A stretch of DNA of 64,000 nt from contig NC_090174.1 in the NCBI RefSeq assembly GCF_024679245.1, positions 49,301,974-49,365,973 on the forward strand, in the 5' to 3' direction. Source of the DNA: Pseudorasbora parva. Lineage: Eukaryota > Chordata > Actinopteri > Cypriniformes > Gobionidae. Positions 24,552-36,470 of the stretch are shown here, piece after piece. A program made the position numbers and the translations under genes. The notes under the pieces were generated by a model. That model was not told the origin of the DNA and searched no databases. It worked only from the letters and a program-made list of their open reading frames with translations. How positions within the stretch are numbered: position 1 is the first letter of the stretch; each line of letters starts with the position of its first letter.

Positions 24552-26131
24552 GAATACAAAATATCTTATTTTGTTTTTCCTTTTTAAAAACATTCATCAT
24601 GGGCTATTCTTCCTAAACACCTGGTGCCAGTTGATTTTGTTGGCCCACATGAGATGCATTTAGTCCTTTATTTTATGTAATTTCCTCATTTTCCATGTAC
24701 ATCCCCCCACCCCCACCCCCAAACACACACACCAACAACATCAAACCTTGTGCACAAAGTCCCCAAACACTTAAAAGATCAGACCCTACATTGATTCCCA
24801 AAAGCCTCTGCTGGAACGTGTGCTTTTAACCTGTGCCAAACTTTTTCATCCTCCCTGACCCCAATTTATGTGCGTCTCAGTTTGTGCTTTAAATGAGTCG
24901 ATTCATTTGATTTTAAGAGCCGAATCGGAGATGTACAGCTGTCGGCCTTCCTCAATCTCACTTCGCCTGGCTATTCTCTTTTCCGGACAGTTGGGTGTGT
25001 TTTGTATACAGGTGAATTCAGTAAGTGCCTTCTATGTGGCTGGATAGGAATTTTAAATCCTCAAAAGAGATTAAAAATGGGGTTTTATTTGCTACATGTC
25101 TGCCCAAACACAGCACTTACACTAAAAGCACGGAAGCAACTATAATCCAATTCTGCTGGGCCGTATGTCCTGAAACAGACCAGGGTATGATGCTCTCACA
25201 CTTCTTTGGTACTGTCAGTTTGTGCTTTCCTGTTCATCTCTTTTTTTATTTTTCATTTTCTTTCTGTCCCCCACACACATGGACATTAAACTCAGCACTG
25301 TCCAGAGAAACAGACTACAATATGCGAATTGTCGGAATTGGCAGGTGTGTGTGCCGTGGATACAGAATGGTCAGGAAGTCTGTGTGTGATGGAGCAGGAC
25401 AGGAAAGAGATGGGCAGTCATTAGGGGGTTGTTGAGTGTGTATATCCAGTAGGGGTGTGTGTGGGTAGTCCAGTGACAGGCGGCCAGATACCTGGCCTAA
25501 TTCAGTCACTTTGATCGGAGCACTTGCATGCATTACTCCCTAAATATCCAGCCTGATTTTCCAGATCCACATGCTTTCTGACCCTCTGCTCGACTTATTT
25601 TCAACCCCTGCTGGGTGTCTGCTGGGAAGATCAACCATCTGAACTCCTGCGGCCCTCTGGGACTCGAGGGAAAGATGCCATGATTTTTAAAAGTAATGCA
25701 ACATAATAATGCAGTCAGAGAATAGTGGATACTTATCAGCAAACATGATACTTTGTTTTTTTTTAAATATTGTTTGAAAGAGTTGTTGTTGAAGTCATGT
25801 AGCCATGGTGTTGTTTTGGATTATAGCCAAATTTTATCTTTTTACTTCTGCCAATTATATTTAGGTTTCAAAATTGGTTTTATCTTGTTAAACAAAACTT
25901 GTAAGATTCATAAACTTGTATCGTCACAGAGCTTATTTTCTGTAATAATTTAAAAGCCAATGTTTAAAATCTGTTGGCTTTTTGTCAAGGGAACTAGGGG
26001 TTGGCATACAAAATACATAATCTCTGCAGCATTCTATAGATTAATTGTAGCATGTTGCCAAAATAATGGCTTGATACTCTTGATAAGCATAAAATACACC
26101 ACAGACACTAATTTTGGGTGAAATTATAATA
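24552..26131. other. Intronic sequence, no gene seen
   Basis: It contains a C-rich patch at 24703-24720. A 136-codon frame (25025..25435) has no recognisable similarity, no plausible splice setting and low-complexity parts. Opposite-strand frames overlap it. I do not call it a gene. Confidence 0.4.
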
Positions 26132-26139
26132 CTTTATAA

Positions 26140-28074
26140 TAGTGCTGTCAACGAATATTCTAAATTCAAATATATATTCGAATAGTTTAAAAAAAATCCG
26201 AAGGTGAAAATTAATATTTGGGAAAAAAAATGCCTGCGGTAGTAGAGGCGTGGCTGTCTGCTTTGCTAGCGCGGCTGAGCGGCACTTTGTGGCCTTTAGT
26301 AAAGCAAGAACATTTGTATAGGACATGGTGTAGGCTACTTGTAACTACAATACATTTTTGTCCATCATATCAATGGTATCATAATACAGTGATTCTAAAA
26401 TAGCCTACTCTATTCATTGCCACAATTTCATCTATGATACCTTACTGTAGACCTATGTGTAAGAGGGAAATGTTTTATTTATTTATTCAAGACATTGTGA
26501 TATCTGAAAGTGCACAGTGCCTGAAAACATAGGCCAAAAATTTCTGGACTTCTGGAAATAACAGAAATACATAAATAAACAAATAATTAATGCAATAAAT
26601 AAATAAATAAATACACATTTCAACAAGTAGATAGACCACACCATAGTAGGGAAATAAATACTATGGTAATCAATGGTTGCTCTGTCTGCTTTGTCACAAA
26701 CATTCTTCACAATATCTTCTTTTGTGTTCAGCAGAACATAAACACGTACCAATTTGGAATAACTTAAGGATGAGTAAATGATGATAGAATTTTCATTTTT
26801 GGGTGAACTATCGCTTTAACAAAGAAGTACACCCTCTGCAGCAGCTCAGGCAGCTCTTTGTTAAGAACTGAAATGTGTATTTATTTATTTTTCGCTTTCA
26901 TTATTTGTTTATGTATTTTTTACACAGTATTTGTTATGACTGGTGATGCTTGACTGCATGAATTTACAAAGCTCTGCAGTCAGTGCAGTGAAACATGACT
27001 GTGGTGGAGGGGGTGTGGTTTAGCGAGGTCTGCACGAAAACGGAGAGTTGAAGAAAGATTGCTTGTCAACAAGTTATATTGAACTGAGTTGTTGAGTGAG
27101 CTGTGAGCGTGACCTTAATTTGTTTGTACAACGACAGTCCTGAATAAACACCAGTCCCAGTCACGCTGAGCCTGTCTACTTCCTCCTTATACTACGAACT
27201 TTGTTACATTGACCAGAGGGAAGATGTAACTGCAACTCGCCGGTTACTTTTTATGTTTTTCCGTGCTGGCGTGTCGGTCAGTGGCGGCTTTCTCTTGACT
27301 ACTAATGTTCCCTTCACAGCCACACAGTGTGCCTTTTGATATAAATTCATGCTTTTTGTTTATTCCGGATTATATGAGGTCTGACATTTCGGCCTGTAAC
27401 TTTATGATGTGACATAGCCAGCACGTCGTGCTTGTTTACGTTTTTAACCAATGATATATCCGATATTTATTTGACACCGCTTTCAGCCAATCATTTGTTT
27501 GACTAGAGATCTTACGGCATTAGACGCTATGCTGCTGCGTCCCAATAAAGATTCTAGAGCTTTTTTTTTCTAGGGAGATTCAGCGCGACTCCAAAAAGGA
27601 GGACAAATGAGTGTCCGGCTTGAGGCTGTGCCAGATGCCGGACAGGGGGCTTAAAATCCGGACTGTCCGGCCAAAATCCGGACATATGGCCACCCTATTA
27701 GCATACCACGCCTCATTTTATTTAACGTTAAACAGAAGCATTACTAAAGTGTAGGGTACTGTACTGACTGAATAGATATTGCATGCATAAAGGATAAATG
27801 CACTGCTTCCACTGGTTTCATGCCAAGGAAAGGTTCCATGTTTACCACAGCACAGCTCACTCGGAGCATTCAGTATGCTGTAAAACTTCAATTAATATTT
27901 GTTTCAAATCACTGAATGAAGCCTGCTATATTTGGGACAAGAGTCGCAACCTTAAATTGCTTGCACAAAGCTCTTGATCAGCACTCAAACCAGATTTTCG
28001 AATAGTTTGAATATTCATGGTTTTTTTTAGAGGGAATATTCGCACGTCATTTTTGAGCAACTTTGACATTCCTA
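26140..28074. mobile_element. hAT-like DNA element with 8-bp target-site duplication
   Basis: The octamer CTTTATAA occurs immediately outside both ends (26132-26139 and 28075-28082). Inside it the ends are TAGTGCTGTCAACG on the left and CTTTGACATTCCTA on the right, inverted repeats of the hAT type. Subterminal ATTCGAATAGTTT words face both ends (26167 and 27999). An 8-bp duplication and TAG(N)NTGTCAA ends are features of hAT elements. The 1.9-kb interior has no intact transposase and contains other insertions, among them a probable solo LTR and a CCGGACATATGGCCACCCTA segment near 27680 that looks like the terminus of a different element. Confidence 0.75.
27000..27208 (+). mobile_element. Candidate solo LTR inside the hAT-like element
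   Basis: The segment begins TGTGGTGGAGGGGGTGTGG and ends ACTTTGTTACA, that is TG...CA. It carries an AATAAA signal in GAATAAACACC about 60 bp before the end, as an LTR R region would. The flanks ATGAC and TTGAC match at 4 of 5 bases, a possible target duplication. It reads like LTR sequences of fish gypsy-type elements, but no internal retroelement sequence is nearby. Identification is tentative. Confidence 0.42.
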
Positions 28075-28082
28075 CTTTATAA

Positions 28083-29190
28083 TATAATACTTTAGAAGGT
28101 ATTTTAGGAGACATCATGTACCTGGATTCCTTTTTGGAAAGACACTTAAGTCAGGAAGTGCTGCGTTATGGTGTTTGTGGAGGTACCTGAATGTTGACGC
28201 TTAAAAACTGATTTTTTTTTAGTTATTAATGCCCATGACCATGAGATGGCTATAAAGTGAAGTTTTAAAGTATGCACATTTAATTGCATTTAATTAATAA
28301 CTACAAAACACAGAAATGTAACACACTGTTTTCACTACATTAAATAAATATGTATTTGCTTCAGCATCCCTTTCCTGAATATGTAGTTGATTTTACATAG
28401 GCGGCTTCATTTCTTTATCTTTAGATTTCACCTGTCATAGTGGAATTGTTTATCATATTTACAGGAGTTTTTACAGGAACTATATTCATATTGGAATCCT
28501 TTTTATGCTTTATATTTGATTCAGTCAAATGGTGTTTACATCCAGATGGCTGAATGCACTCATAGCTTAATATTCTCTGCGTGGGAGGGAAACCCCCTCT
28601 TATACTGTAAGGAATTCCTGCATTCCTGTTTTTTTCTTATTGTTTTTACTTATAATAAAAAATAAATAAAAAAATCTATGATGAAATCCAAATAATAGTA
28701 TTTTGTCTGTTGCTTCAAGAAGTAGATGCTTAAAAGATGTTTTGCCTTTAATATAGCAGCACTGTCCCCAGAGAGTCAAAGATAGTTGGTATTTTTACCA
28801 TCCACACTGAGGAAAACAGATTGAAGTCCCAGTGATTCTGGAAGGTCCAAATCAGGCTTGGACTGGCTTTCTGTCTCTCATAGCAACCCATGACATCCTT
28901 TTTGACACAAGCCTCCGACATCTGAGAGGAGAGGAGAGATAATCATATATATGCTTTTTGCATTGAATTTTGGAGACCTCAGAATATTCAAAACAGGAAC
29001 CTTTACGGAATCCTCTGGTGATATTTAATATATGAATGTAAAATGAACTATTCCTTAACTTTCATTATTTGTTATCTTTTCTAAAAGCTACAATTATATG
29101 TGTGTCAGTTGGTAATGCATTTGGGATTTTAAATGCTGTTTTATGCTATGTGTGTGAATTTGATATAAAGAAGGGACATTTTAACCATTA
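28083..29190. other. Intronic sequence, no gene seen
   Basis: AT-rich with short A/T runs. No reading frame, RNA gene or defined repeat could be supported. Confidence 0.45.
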
Positions 29191-29191
29191 C

Positions 29192-29585
<394 letters not shown>

Positions 29586-29739
29586 ATAAATGATTAAAAC
29601 CGCCACCTTTTAGTTCTTAAAATAATATGGTACCCATCAAAAAAATAAATACAAAAAATTCAAAAGAGTTGACTGCACTAGTGTGAAAGGGCCTTTACAT
29701 TTTCCCCAAAATAGAATTATTTTGTTATAAAAAAAAGGC

Positions 29740-29850
29740 AAATGTAATGTAGCACATTACTGTTCTTAACTTTTAAAAAAACCTTTAAGGGAGTAGCAGA
29801 ATATTGTAATGCATAACTTTTCAAAGTAACTTTCTCCCAACACTGGTCAT
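29740..29850 (-). repeat. Dispersed repeat end (CAGTGTTGGGAGAAAGTTACT on the - strand)
   Basis: On the - strand the segment starts at CAGTGTTGGGAGAAAGTTAC, continues TTGAAAAGTTATGCATTACA and reaches AATGTGCTACATTACATT. I recognise this as a frequent fish repeat. Only part is present. Confidence 0.5.
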
Positions 29851-30991
29851 AGTCGACATAGAGAAGCGAATAAAAAAAATAATTCTGAATGAAAGATACA
29901 GTAAACTTTCACTCACGGTTAGTCAAGTTCACCTTGTACCAAGAGCCATTCTTCTGTAACAGCTCTCATAAACTATGTGAAGGGAGGGCTATAGCTCCAC
30001 CTCCCAAAAAAATCAATATATTATTATAAAAAAGGATAGAAAGAGGGAGAGAAAGTGTATGGCCAAAGATGTATTTTCTGATGTTCTGTTAAAGTGAGGG
30101 CTACTGAAGTGTGGAGAGGATTGCAGATTGGACAGTACATTCACACAGGAGATGAGTTTGCCATTCCTCTTTTATGTCTGCCTTCACGACTCCGTCTTGT
30201 GCCAAAAAGGCATTTTCCTTTCTACGGAAAGCCTATATCTATTACTCTTTCTTTCAGCAGAAATATAGATTTGGTGAGGCTTAGCAGAGGACATCAACTA
30301 AAATATCACACTTGCAGCCTATTAGCCGATCAATTGCAGTTTGCATGTGTGTGTTTTTTTAAAAATATTTTTAATTAGTTTTTTATTATTATAAGCCCAG
30401 GCTAAAAATAATGCATTTTACTGAATCTGTCATTCTCTAACAAGGCACAGGTGACTTTGTGTTATTTTAGTGTCAGATGCTTGGTGAGACTGAAATTGAA
30501 TAAGTGATATTTGGTAATTAAGCTGTTTTGTACAGGAGAGTCCCAGTTTCAGCAAACAAATCATATTTTATTGGGTTTGTTTTACAGAACAGACATGTTT
30601 TCTGTTATCACTTTGCAGTTTTTACAGTTACAAGCTGCAGAGTGCAGAGGAAGAGAAAACTAACTAACAAGGATCTAATTTTTAAATTAAATTGTCAATT
30701 TAGTTTGCTTAGCTTTGCCAAATCAGAAAAAAAACTGTATACAAAGTATTTTTCACAGTATTTAAACAGAAATCGTGCAGTGTAGCAAGCAAGCAGTTAA
30801 AAAGATTAAATATTATTAATAAAATAAAAATATACAATGCATACAATACGTTACAATGCATCAGCACATTAGTTTAGATGATGGATTAACTTACGTGTTC
30901 AATAAGCTGTTTAAAACATGCATTCTGCTAATCAATTTTGAGCATCCAGATGGCATAATCAAACATGTATTGTGGAGAGCTCTCTGCTTTG
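29851..30991. other. Intronic sequence, no gene seen
   Basis: AT-rich. Frames of 94, 85 and 73 codons occur on the + strand with no known similarity. No exon signals pair in phase with the TMEM132 exons. Confidence 0.4.
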
Positions 30992-32204
30992 TACACTCTA
31001 AAAATGGCTGGGTTAAAAACAACCCAATTGGCAACCCAGTGCTGGGTAAATATTGGACAGAACACATGCTGGGTTAAATTAACCCAGTGGCATTTTAACC
31101 CAGCAGGCTGGGCTGTTGAGAAAACCCAAAATGTAGTCAATTTTTTACCATTAATGGATTTGCTATGCTGGGTTATTCTTGCTGGGTTGTTCTTAAAATT
31201 TCTCCTGTGCATTAGCCTATTGTAAAACTAGACAATCATGAAAGAACAAATGAAGAATGCATGTTTAGACTGTTAAAACAATCATTTTTATTGCTTGACA
31301 AATGATACAACACACATGTATTAAAATTGGCAACAATGACAACTACAAACCTAATATATTCTGTCAGTTTATTTACGTTTAAATCAAACTTTTATTTTGA
31401 CGGGTTGCCGTGACTTTTGAGTGTCTGTGTTCATGATATGACACGCGCTCCCGTCATTCACACAGAGATGCAAAACATGGAAGAGTAACGTTAATATTTA
31501 AATAGTATTTAATATACACAGACACTCGTATATATTCGGCTACAGAGCCCTGCGTGACGCAACTGAACGCAGCTGCGGGACCGAATATAGTCTATTTGTG
31601 AGTCGATGCTATACAGATATACTATCGTCACATTTTTAACATTTCAGTATGTACTTGGTACCGAAGTACCGGTACTTGTGACATCCCTACATACAACCAT
31701 GTTTAATTTTCGTAAGGGGATCATGGTTCCGTGTAATCACAAACTGTAATAATCTATCGTCTCACATGCCGACCTAAACTAACACGAGTCAGTACATTGC
31801 ATCGGATTCTGAGGTAAAACTTTTGTCATCTTAACGTCATGTAAGCTATTGTTGCCGCGAAGAAAAAAAAAACTATAATTATGCTAATTAAAATTATTAT
31901 TAATGAAAACATATTAACTTATTTTAAAACATCTGCAACCAGTGGCTTTGCCTTTTGCATTGTCCTTTCAAAATGACAGTTTGGGAGCGAATTTAAACAA
32001 ATCAAGGCGGGAAGCACGTGAAACAACCAAGTGCTGGGTAGAATCAACCAAGCATTGCAACCCAGCAGGTTTAACCCAACGACTGGAAATGTAAAACTAA
32101 TCAATGGTGTTTAAAATGTGATCAAATAAACCAACAAAAATTACCCAACAGTCTTAACCCAGGATTTTGGGTTAAAAAACAAACCCAGCCTTATTTAGAG
32201 TGTA
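30992..32204. mobile_element. Palindromic element (ACACTCTAAAAATGGCTGGGTT ends), long form
   Basis: The left end TACACTCTAAAAATGGCTGG is followed by GTTAAAAACAACCCA. The right end has GGGTTAAAAAACAAACCCAG, then CCTTATTTAGAGTGTA, the inverse. The arms are full of TGGGTT/AACCCA words. It belongs to the same family as 47720..47950 and 63094..63268, but its 1.2-kb interior includes unrelated sequence and a further insertion. There is no transposase frame. Confidence 0.82.
31400..31691 (-). mobile_element. hAT-like terminus fragment inside the palindromic element
   Basis: Read on the - strand it begins TAGGGATGTCACAAGTACCG, then GTACTTCGGTACCAAGTAC, typical of one end of a fish hAT-derived repeat. 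The other end is not clear; the listed 31400 boundary is approximate. Its position within the interior of the TGGGTT element suggests a later insertion or a composite element. Confidence 0.5.
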
Positions 32205-32310
32205 TGCATTTTTTTGTCATTTGAATTGTTGGAAATGGAGCATGCATGTCAGGAAATTACTTATCCTGTTGTTTCCTCTATAGGCCAGCGACTAGTCAAT
32301 GTCAAGCTTT

Positions 32311-33056
32311 GAGAATACTCCACGGTTTTTAGAAATAGGGCTTATTCAACTACTTTCCTGCATATAGATATGTGGGCAAATGCATTTTTGTCTCTGTGCA
32401 TGTATTGTTTTAGGTTGGCAGGGTCGCCGTTAGCTTAGCTTAGCATAATGAATGGAATCCTATGTTGCAAGCTAGCATATCTCAAATAAAAGTGATTAAA
32501 AAAAACCCTACAAAAAACACCTAATTACTTTTTGTGGGCTGCATCACAATGAGTACAAAAAGCGATGCAGATTAAGACTAGGTGATTTCCTAGACAGATA
32601 TTGACTTAGGACTATATTATGGGGAAGCACAGGGAAGCACTGCTACTTGGGCGCAGAGATATCATGTAACACATTACGGTCGGTAAACAGCCAGAGGACG
32701 TGAGGATGAGAGCCATGATATCTCTGCACCAAGTAGCAGTGCTTTGCCTGTGCTTCCCCATAATATAGTCAATATCTGCCTAGGAAATTTCCTAGTCTTA
32801 ATCTGCATCGCTATTTGTACTCGTGAATATGCAAGCCACAAGAATAATTAGGTGTTTGTTTGTTTTTTTGATCACTTTTACTCGGGACATGCTAGCTGGC
32901 AACATAAGATTCTATTCATTATGCTAAGCTAAGCTAGCAGCGACCCTCCCAAACTAAAACAATGGATGCACTGAGACAAAATTACATTTGCTCACATATC
33001 TAAATCTAGGAGAGAAGTTGAATAATCCATATTTATAAAAACAGTGTTCCTTTAAA
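32311..33056. mobile_element. ~745-bp long palindrome (foldback MITE)
   Basis: Both arms can be followed almost to the centre. The left arm contains GCTTAGCTTAGCATAATGAA, TATTATGGGGAAGCACAG and CACTGCTACTTGGGCGCAGA. The right arm contains CTTCCCCATAATATAG, CACCAAGTAGCAGTG and TTCATTATGCTAAGCTAAGC as inverses. The arms are each about 340 bp around a short centre near 32665-32700. No protein is encoded. It is a strong hairpin former in single-stranded DNA or RNA. Confidence 0.85.
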
Positions 33057-33258
33057 GCATCCTGACAGAGCATTTAAGTCATTAAATATTAAGCCGGTGC
33101 ACACTGTGTGATTTTGGCCACGATTTGGCTGTCTGAGACAAATTTTGCAAATCCTAAAATATTCTTCTGATCCTAGGCTAAAATCCTTTGATCGTTAGTT
33201 TAACATGTTGAGTAACAGCCAATTAATGACCACTGCAATCAAATTTGACCTTTCTATC

Positions 33259-33733
33259 AATATACAGAATGCATTTAAAGGGTTAGTTCACCCCCCCGAA
33301 AAATAAAAAACTACAACTTTATTCAGCATTGTCTTCTCTTCATTGTTTGTGTTCAATCCTCAAATAAAGATTCAAATGGTTATGAATCAGCGTACTGATT
33401 CATGATTCTAATGTCACATGATTTCAGCAGTTTGGCAGTCGTAGTTTTTGTGGTTTTTGGACCAAAATGTATTTTCGATGCTTCAAGAGATTATAATAAA
33501 CTAACTGATGTCACATATGGACTACTTTGATGATGTTTTTATTCCCTTTCTGGACATGGACCGTATGGTGTGCATACACTTTCATATGCTCTCGGATTAA
33601 ATATAAAATATCTTAAACTGTGTTCTGAAGATGAACGGCGGTCTTACGGGTGTGGAATGACATTAGGGTGAGTCATTAATAACATCAATTTCATTTTTGG
33701 GTGAATTAACCCTTTAAATGCATTCTGTATATT
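33259..33733. mobile_element. Family B element with 33-bp terminal inverted repeats
   Basis: Bases 33259-33291 and 33701-33733 are inverted repeats with one mismatch; both include ATGCATTTAAAGGGTTA. The body (GATGCTTCAAGAGATTATAA, TCACATATGGACTACTTTGA, GTGTTCTGAAGATGAACGGC) matches the right half of the palindrome at 48219..48905. It is noncoding. Confidence 0.82.
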
Positions 33734-35039
33734 TATAGAGATATGGTTCAAGGCAGATCTCTTTCTGCACAGTTCTCATTCTCTATTGATCAATTCTGCC
33801 CTTGTGCAAGCAGACTCTCCTAAATGGCTGATATCCTGCAAACAACGGCAAGAGAAATATTCACACATTCCTCGTTACGTGTGTGTGTGTGTGTGTGTGT
33901 GTGTTTGAATGTGCTTCCTAACCACTGGACAGCACATTTCACCCTTTATATCCTTTTTGCCATTGACTTTGACTCAGGCACTGATGAGGACAGTCCCAGC
34001 GGGGCCTTAACCTTTAGTGTGGTATGTGTGTGTGTGCAGATTTTCTGTTGATTCTGATAGTTCTGATTATGAATTATAACGTAATATAATTCATAACCAG
34101 AACTATCAGATGTAATCAAGTGCTGTTGCTAGAGCATAGGTTACATTTAACACAGAACATTAATTTAAAGCTAAAACAGTTAGAATTAGTTGTATTTGTA
34201 GAATTAAGTCATGCACAAAATATGACAGTATTATAAAACAACAACAATAGAAATGTCATTTTGATAAATTGTGCTGCATGACATCTGTAGAACATAAAAT
34301 GAGATGTTTGGTGGAATTTTCATGCTGCCCTTTTTCACACAGTGCAATGAAATTAGGCAGTGACCAGTGACTTTGAAGCACCAAGCATGACAAAATGCAA
34401 CAGAAAAATCCCATGAGGGTGAGTAAATGATGACAGAATTTTCAACTATGCCTCAAAATAACAGAGAGCATTTGTGACAGACAGTGAGTGGGCTTTAATG
34501 CCTGTTGACCCTGCTTGAGCTTTTTGGGTTTGCTTGTTTGTTCCTCAGACAGTCCTCATATGTGCGCACGTTTATTGGATTTTTTTTTGTCTTTGTTTTG
34601 ATCCTCCTATTATATGTGGTGGCGAGTAAACAAGTGTGACAGCCACTTGAAATCACAGAGTGACAGAATTGAAATATGCGTGTGCGTGTTGAGAGACAGG
34701 CGTGTTTTTTGGACAGGAAGTCCTCTCCACTCTAAAGGTCAGCGGTCACCAATCAGAGCCCAATAAAGAATGCAGATGAGGAGAGGGGGATAAAAAGAGA
34801 GGAGGAAAAACACTAGGCCAGCCAAAAACAGTGAAAACAAGCGCCAATGCCGGAGGCCACAGCGGTCAAGAGCAGCACAGAGGGGGCAGAGCGACTCCCA
34901 CAGCGCAGCAGTGCATTAAATAAGCCAGAACACACACAGAAACAAACAAACCTGCTGGTAAAACACACATTGATTTATCTCTTATTTCCCCTTTATATTG
35001 TATCTGTGCTAGATCAAACAGAACAACGGTTTGGATTAT
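33734..35039. other. Intronic sequence with a 25-bp hairpin, no gene
   Basis: It contains a (TG)n tract at 33880-33903, the hairpin at 34054-34109, and a family B end (GAGGGTGAGTAAATGATGAC) near 34416. The segment 34730-34930 is GC-richer and has one 97-codon frame beginning at 34847 whose 3' part reads through an L2 tail, so it is unlikely to be a gene. Confidence 0.45.
34054..34109. repeat. Near-perfect 25-bp inverted repeat with 6-nt loop
   Basis: The left arm 34054-34078 begins CTGATAGTTCTGATTATG; the right arm 34085-34109 is its reverse complement with one mismatch; the loop is ACGTAA. There is no T-run that would suggest a Pol III terminator, and no known small RNA resembles it. Confidence 0.85.
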
Positions 35040-35085
35040 TTACATTTATTCATTTAGCAGATGCTTTTTTCCAAAGCGGCCAAAA
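35040..35085 (-). repeat. Short L2-type LINE 3' tail
   Basis: TTTACATTTATTCATTTAGC, AGATGCTTTTTTCCAAAGCG is the same tail seen at the 3' end of the LINE fragment near 8476, in the same orientation. Only the extreme end is left. Confidence 0.7.
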
Positions 35086-36470
35086 AAAAGTCTTCTGGAA
35101 TGAAATACAAATGAGAAAGATCACAAGAACATTTTCATAAGAGAATATGGATTATGAATAAATTTAGTTTATGCATTATTATAGTTGTATGCCATAAAAT
35201 ATGCATGGCTAGTTGTACTGTATATGTTTTGCACATAATATTACTCAAAAGATTAGGGTTCGTAAGATTTCTTTATGTTTTTGAAAGAAGTCTCTAATGC
35301 TTATCAAGGTAGCATTTTAATATATGTGAAGTTTTTGTGTATGTGATTTATTATTTAACATACAGTGGCCTCAACAAAGTATTTTAAGACTCTATGCACA
35401 CTTAATCTTCATCTTAATCTTCTAAATTCATAGATTTTTAGTGCGACTTGAGTGCCCAGAAACTTATTGGGGCTTGTAACTTAAATTAATTTGTTGAACG
35501 AACAATGTTCATGCGTATAGTTAAAAATCAACTCCGAAACTGTAGTGTAACGTTTGCCATTTGTAGTGTAAAAAGTCATTTTGTAATCTCTGGAGGTGAC
35601 TGCTATGGATCGACTGCGTTTCCCCGCAGCGCTGGACTGGACAGAACAGAGCTGTTGATCAGTTAGTCACACTCACTGATTAGAGGCAACGCAGACGACC
35701 TGGTTTCTATGGTGAGGATTGACAGGTCATATTGAAGGCAAGCGGCAAGGTATTATGGAGAGAGGAGGAGGATAGGGTGCATCATGGGAACTTTAGCTGA
35801 CAAGGCAGGTCAGCATGACGGTGCGCATGTTAGAGAAGAGAGAAAATGCTGTGGGAATGACAGTGGAATTGTGACAGCTCCGTTTCCTCCTTCATGCTCG
35901 GCCGCCTTGTGATCCGGCCTCGGCCTGTCGCACCGCGCTGCTGATTGTTTGATGGCTGTCGTACGCTTTACCCACCTGAGTGTGTGCATATCTGAAAACT
36001 GTTCACCTCTCACAGAGAAACAGAGAGAGAAATGCTGTTTGCTGCAATACCATGCAATACCTCTGTCTGCGCTAAACTATCCATCCACTATATGCTATAA
36101 TCTGTCTGTCTTTCAACCATCCGCTACATCTTGCAAACGAACTGTCTGTCTGTCTAGTCAAACCAAAATTTATTCTGACACCTTCAACATTTTCTCACAT
36201 GATCACAGTTTATTCACTATAGTTTCGAAATTGTAATAAAATATGACAAGCTCAGAGTTAAACTTGTCAGAACAAATTCATCTTGATAACGTCCGATAAC
36301 TTTGATAGAAAGGTATGTAATGTATTACAAACAACCAATCAGCTTTCAGCTGTTAAATTTAAGTACACAATTAGATAATCCCAATTTAGGTCAAGTTGCC
36401 AAGCAATGCTTAATTTTGTTCGGTCTGTGGTGTAAAAGGTTGCATTAGCAGTAGCAGAAAAAACACTTAA
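35086..36470. other. Intronic sequence, GC-richer middle, no gene
   Basis: TACAGTGGCCTCAACAAAGT near 35362 resembles a Tc1-like terminal repeat without a body. The segment 35590-35950 is relatively GC-rich and repeat-free (for example GGCCGCCTTGTGATCCGGCC) and could be a conserved noncoding or regulatory segment. No coding exon is evident. Confidence 0.4.

Noticed and set aside
25025..25435. 136-codon frame
   Set aside because: No known similarity; opposite-strand frames overlap; no supporting splice or promoter signals.
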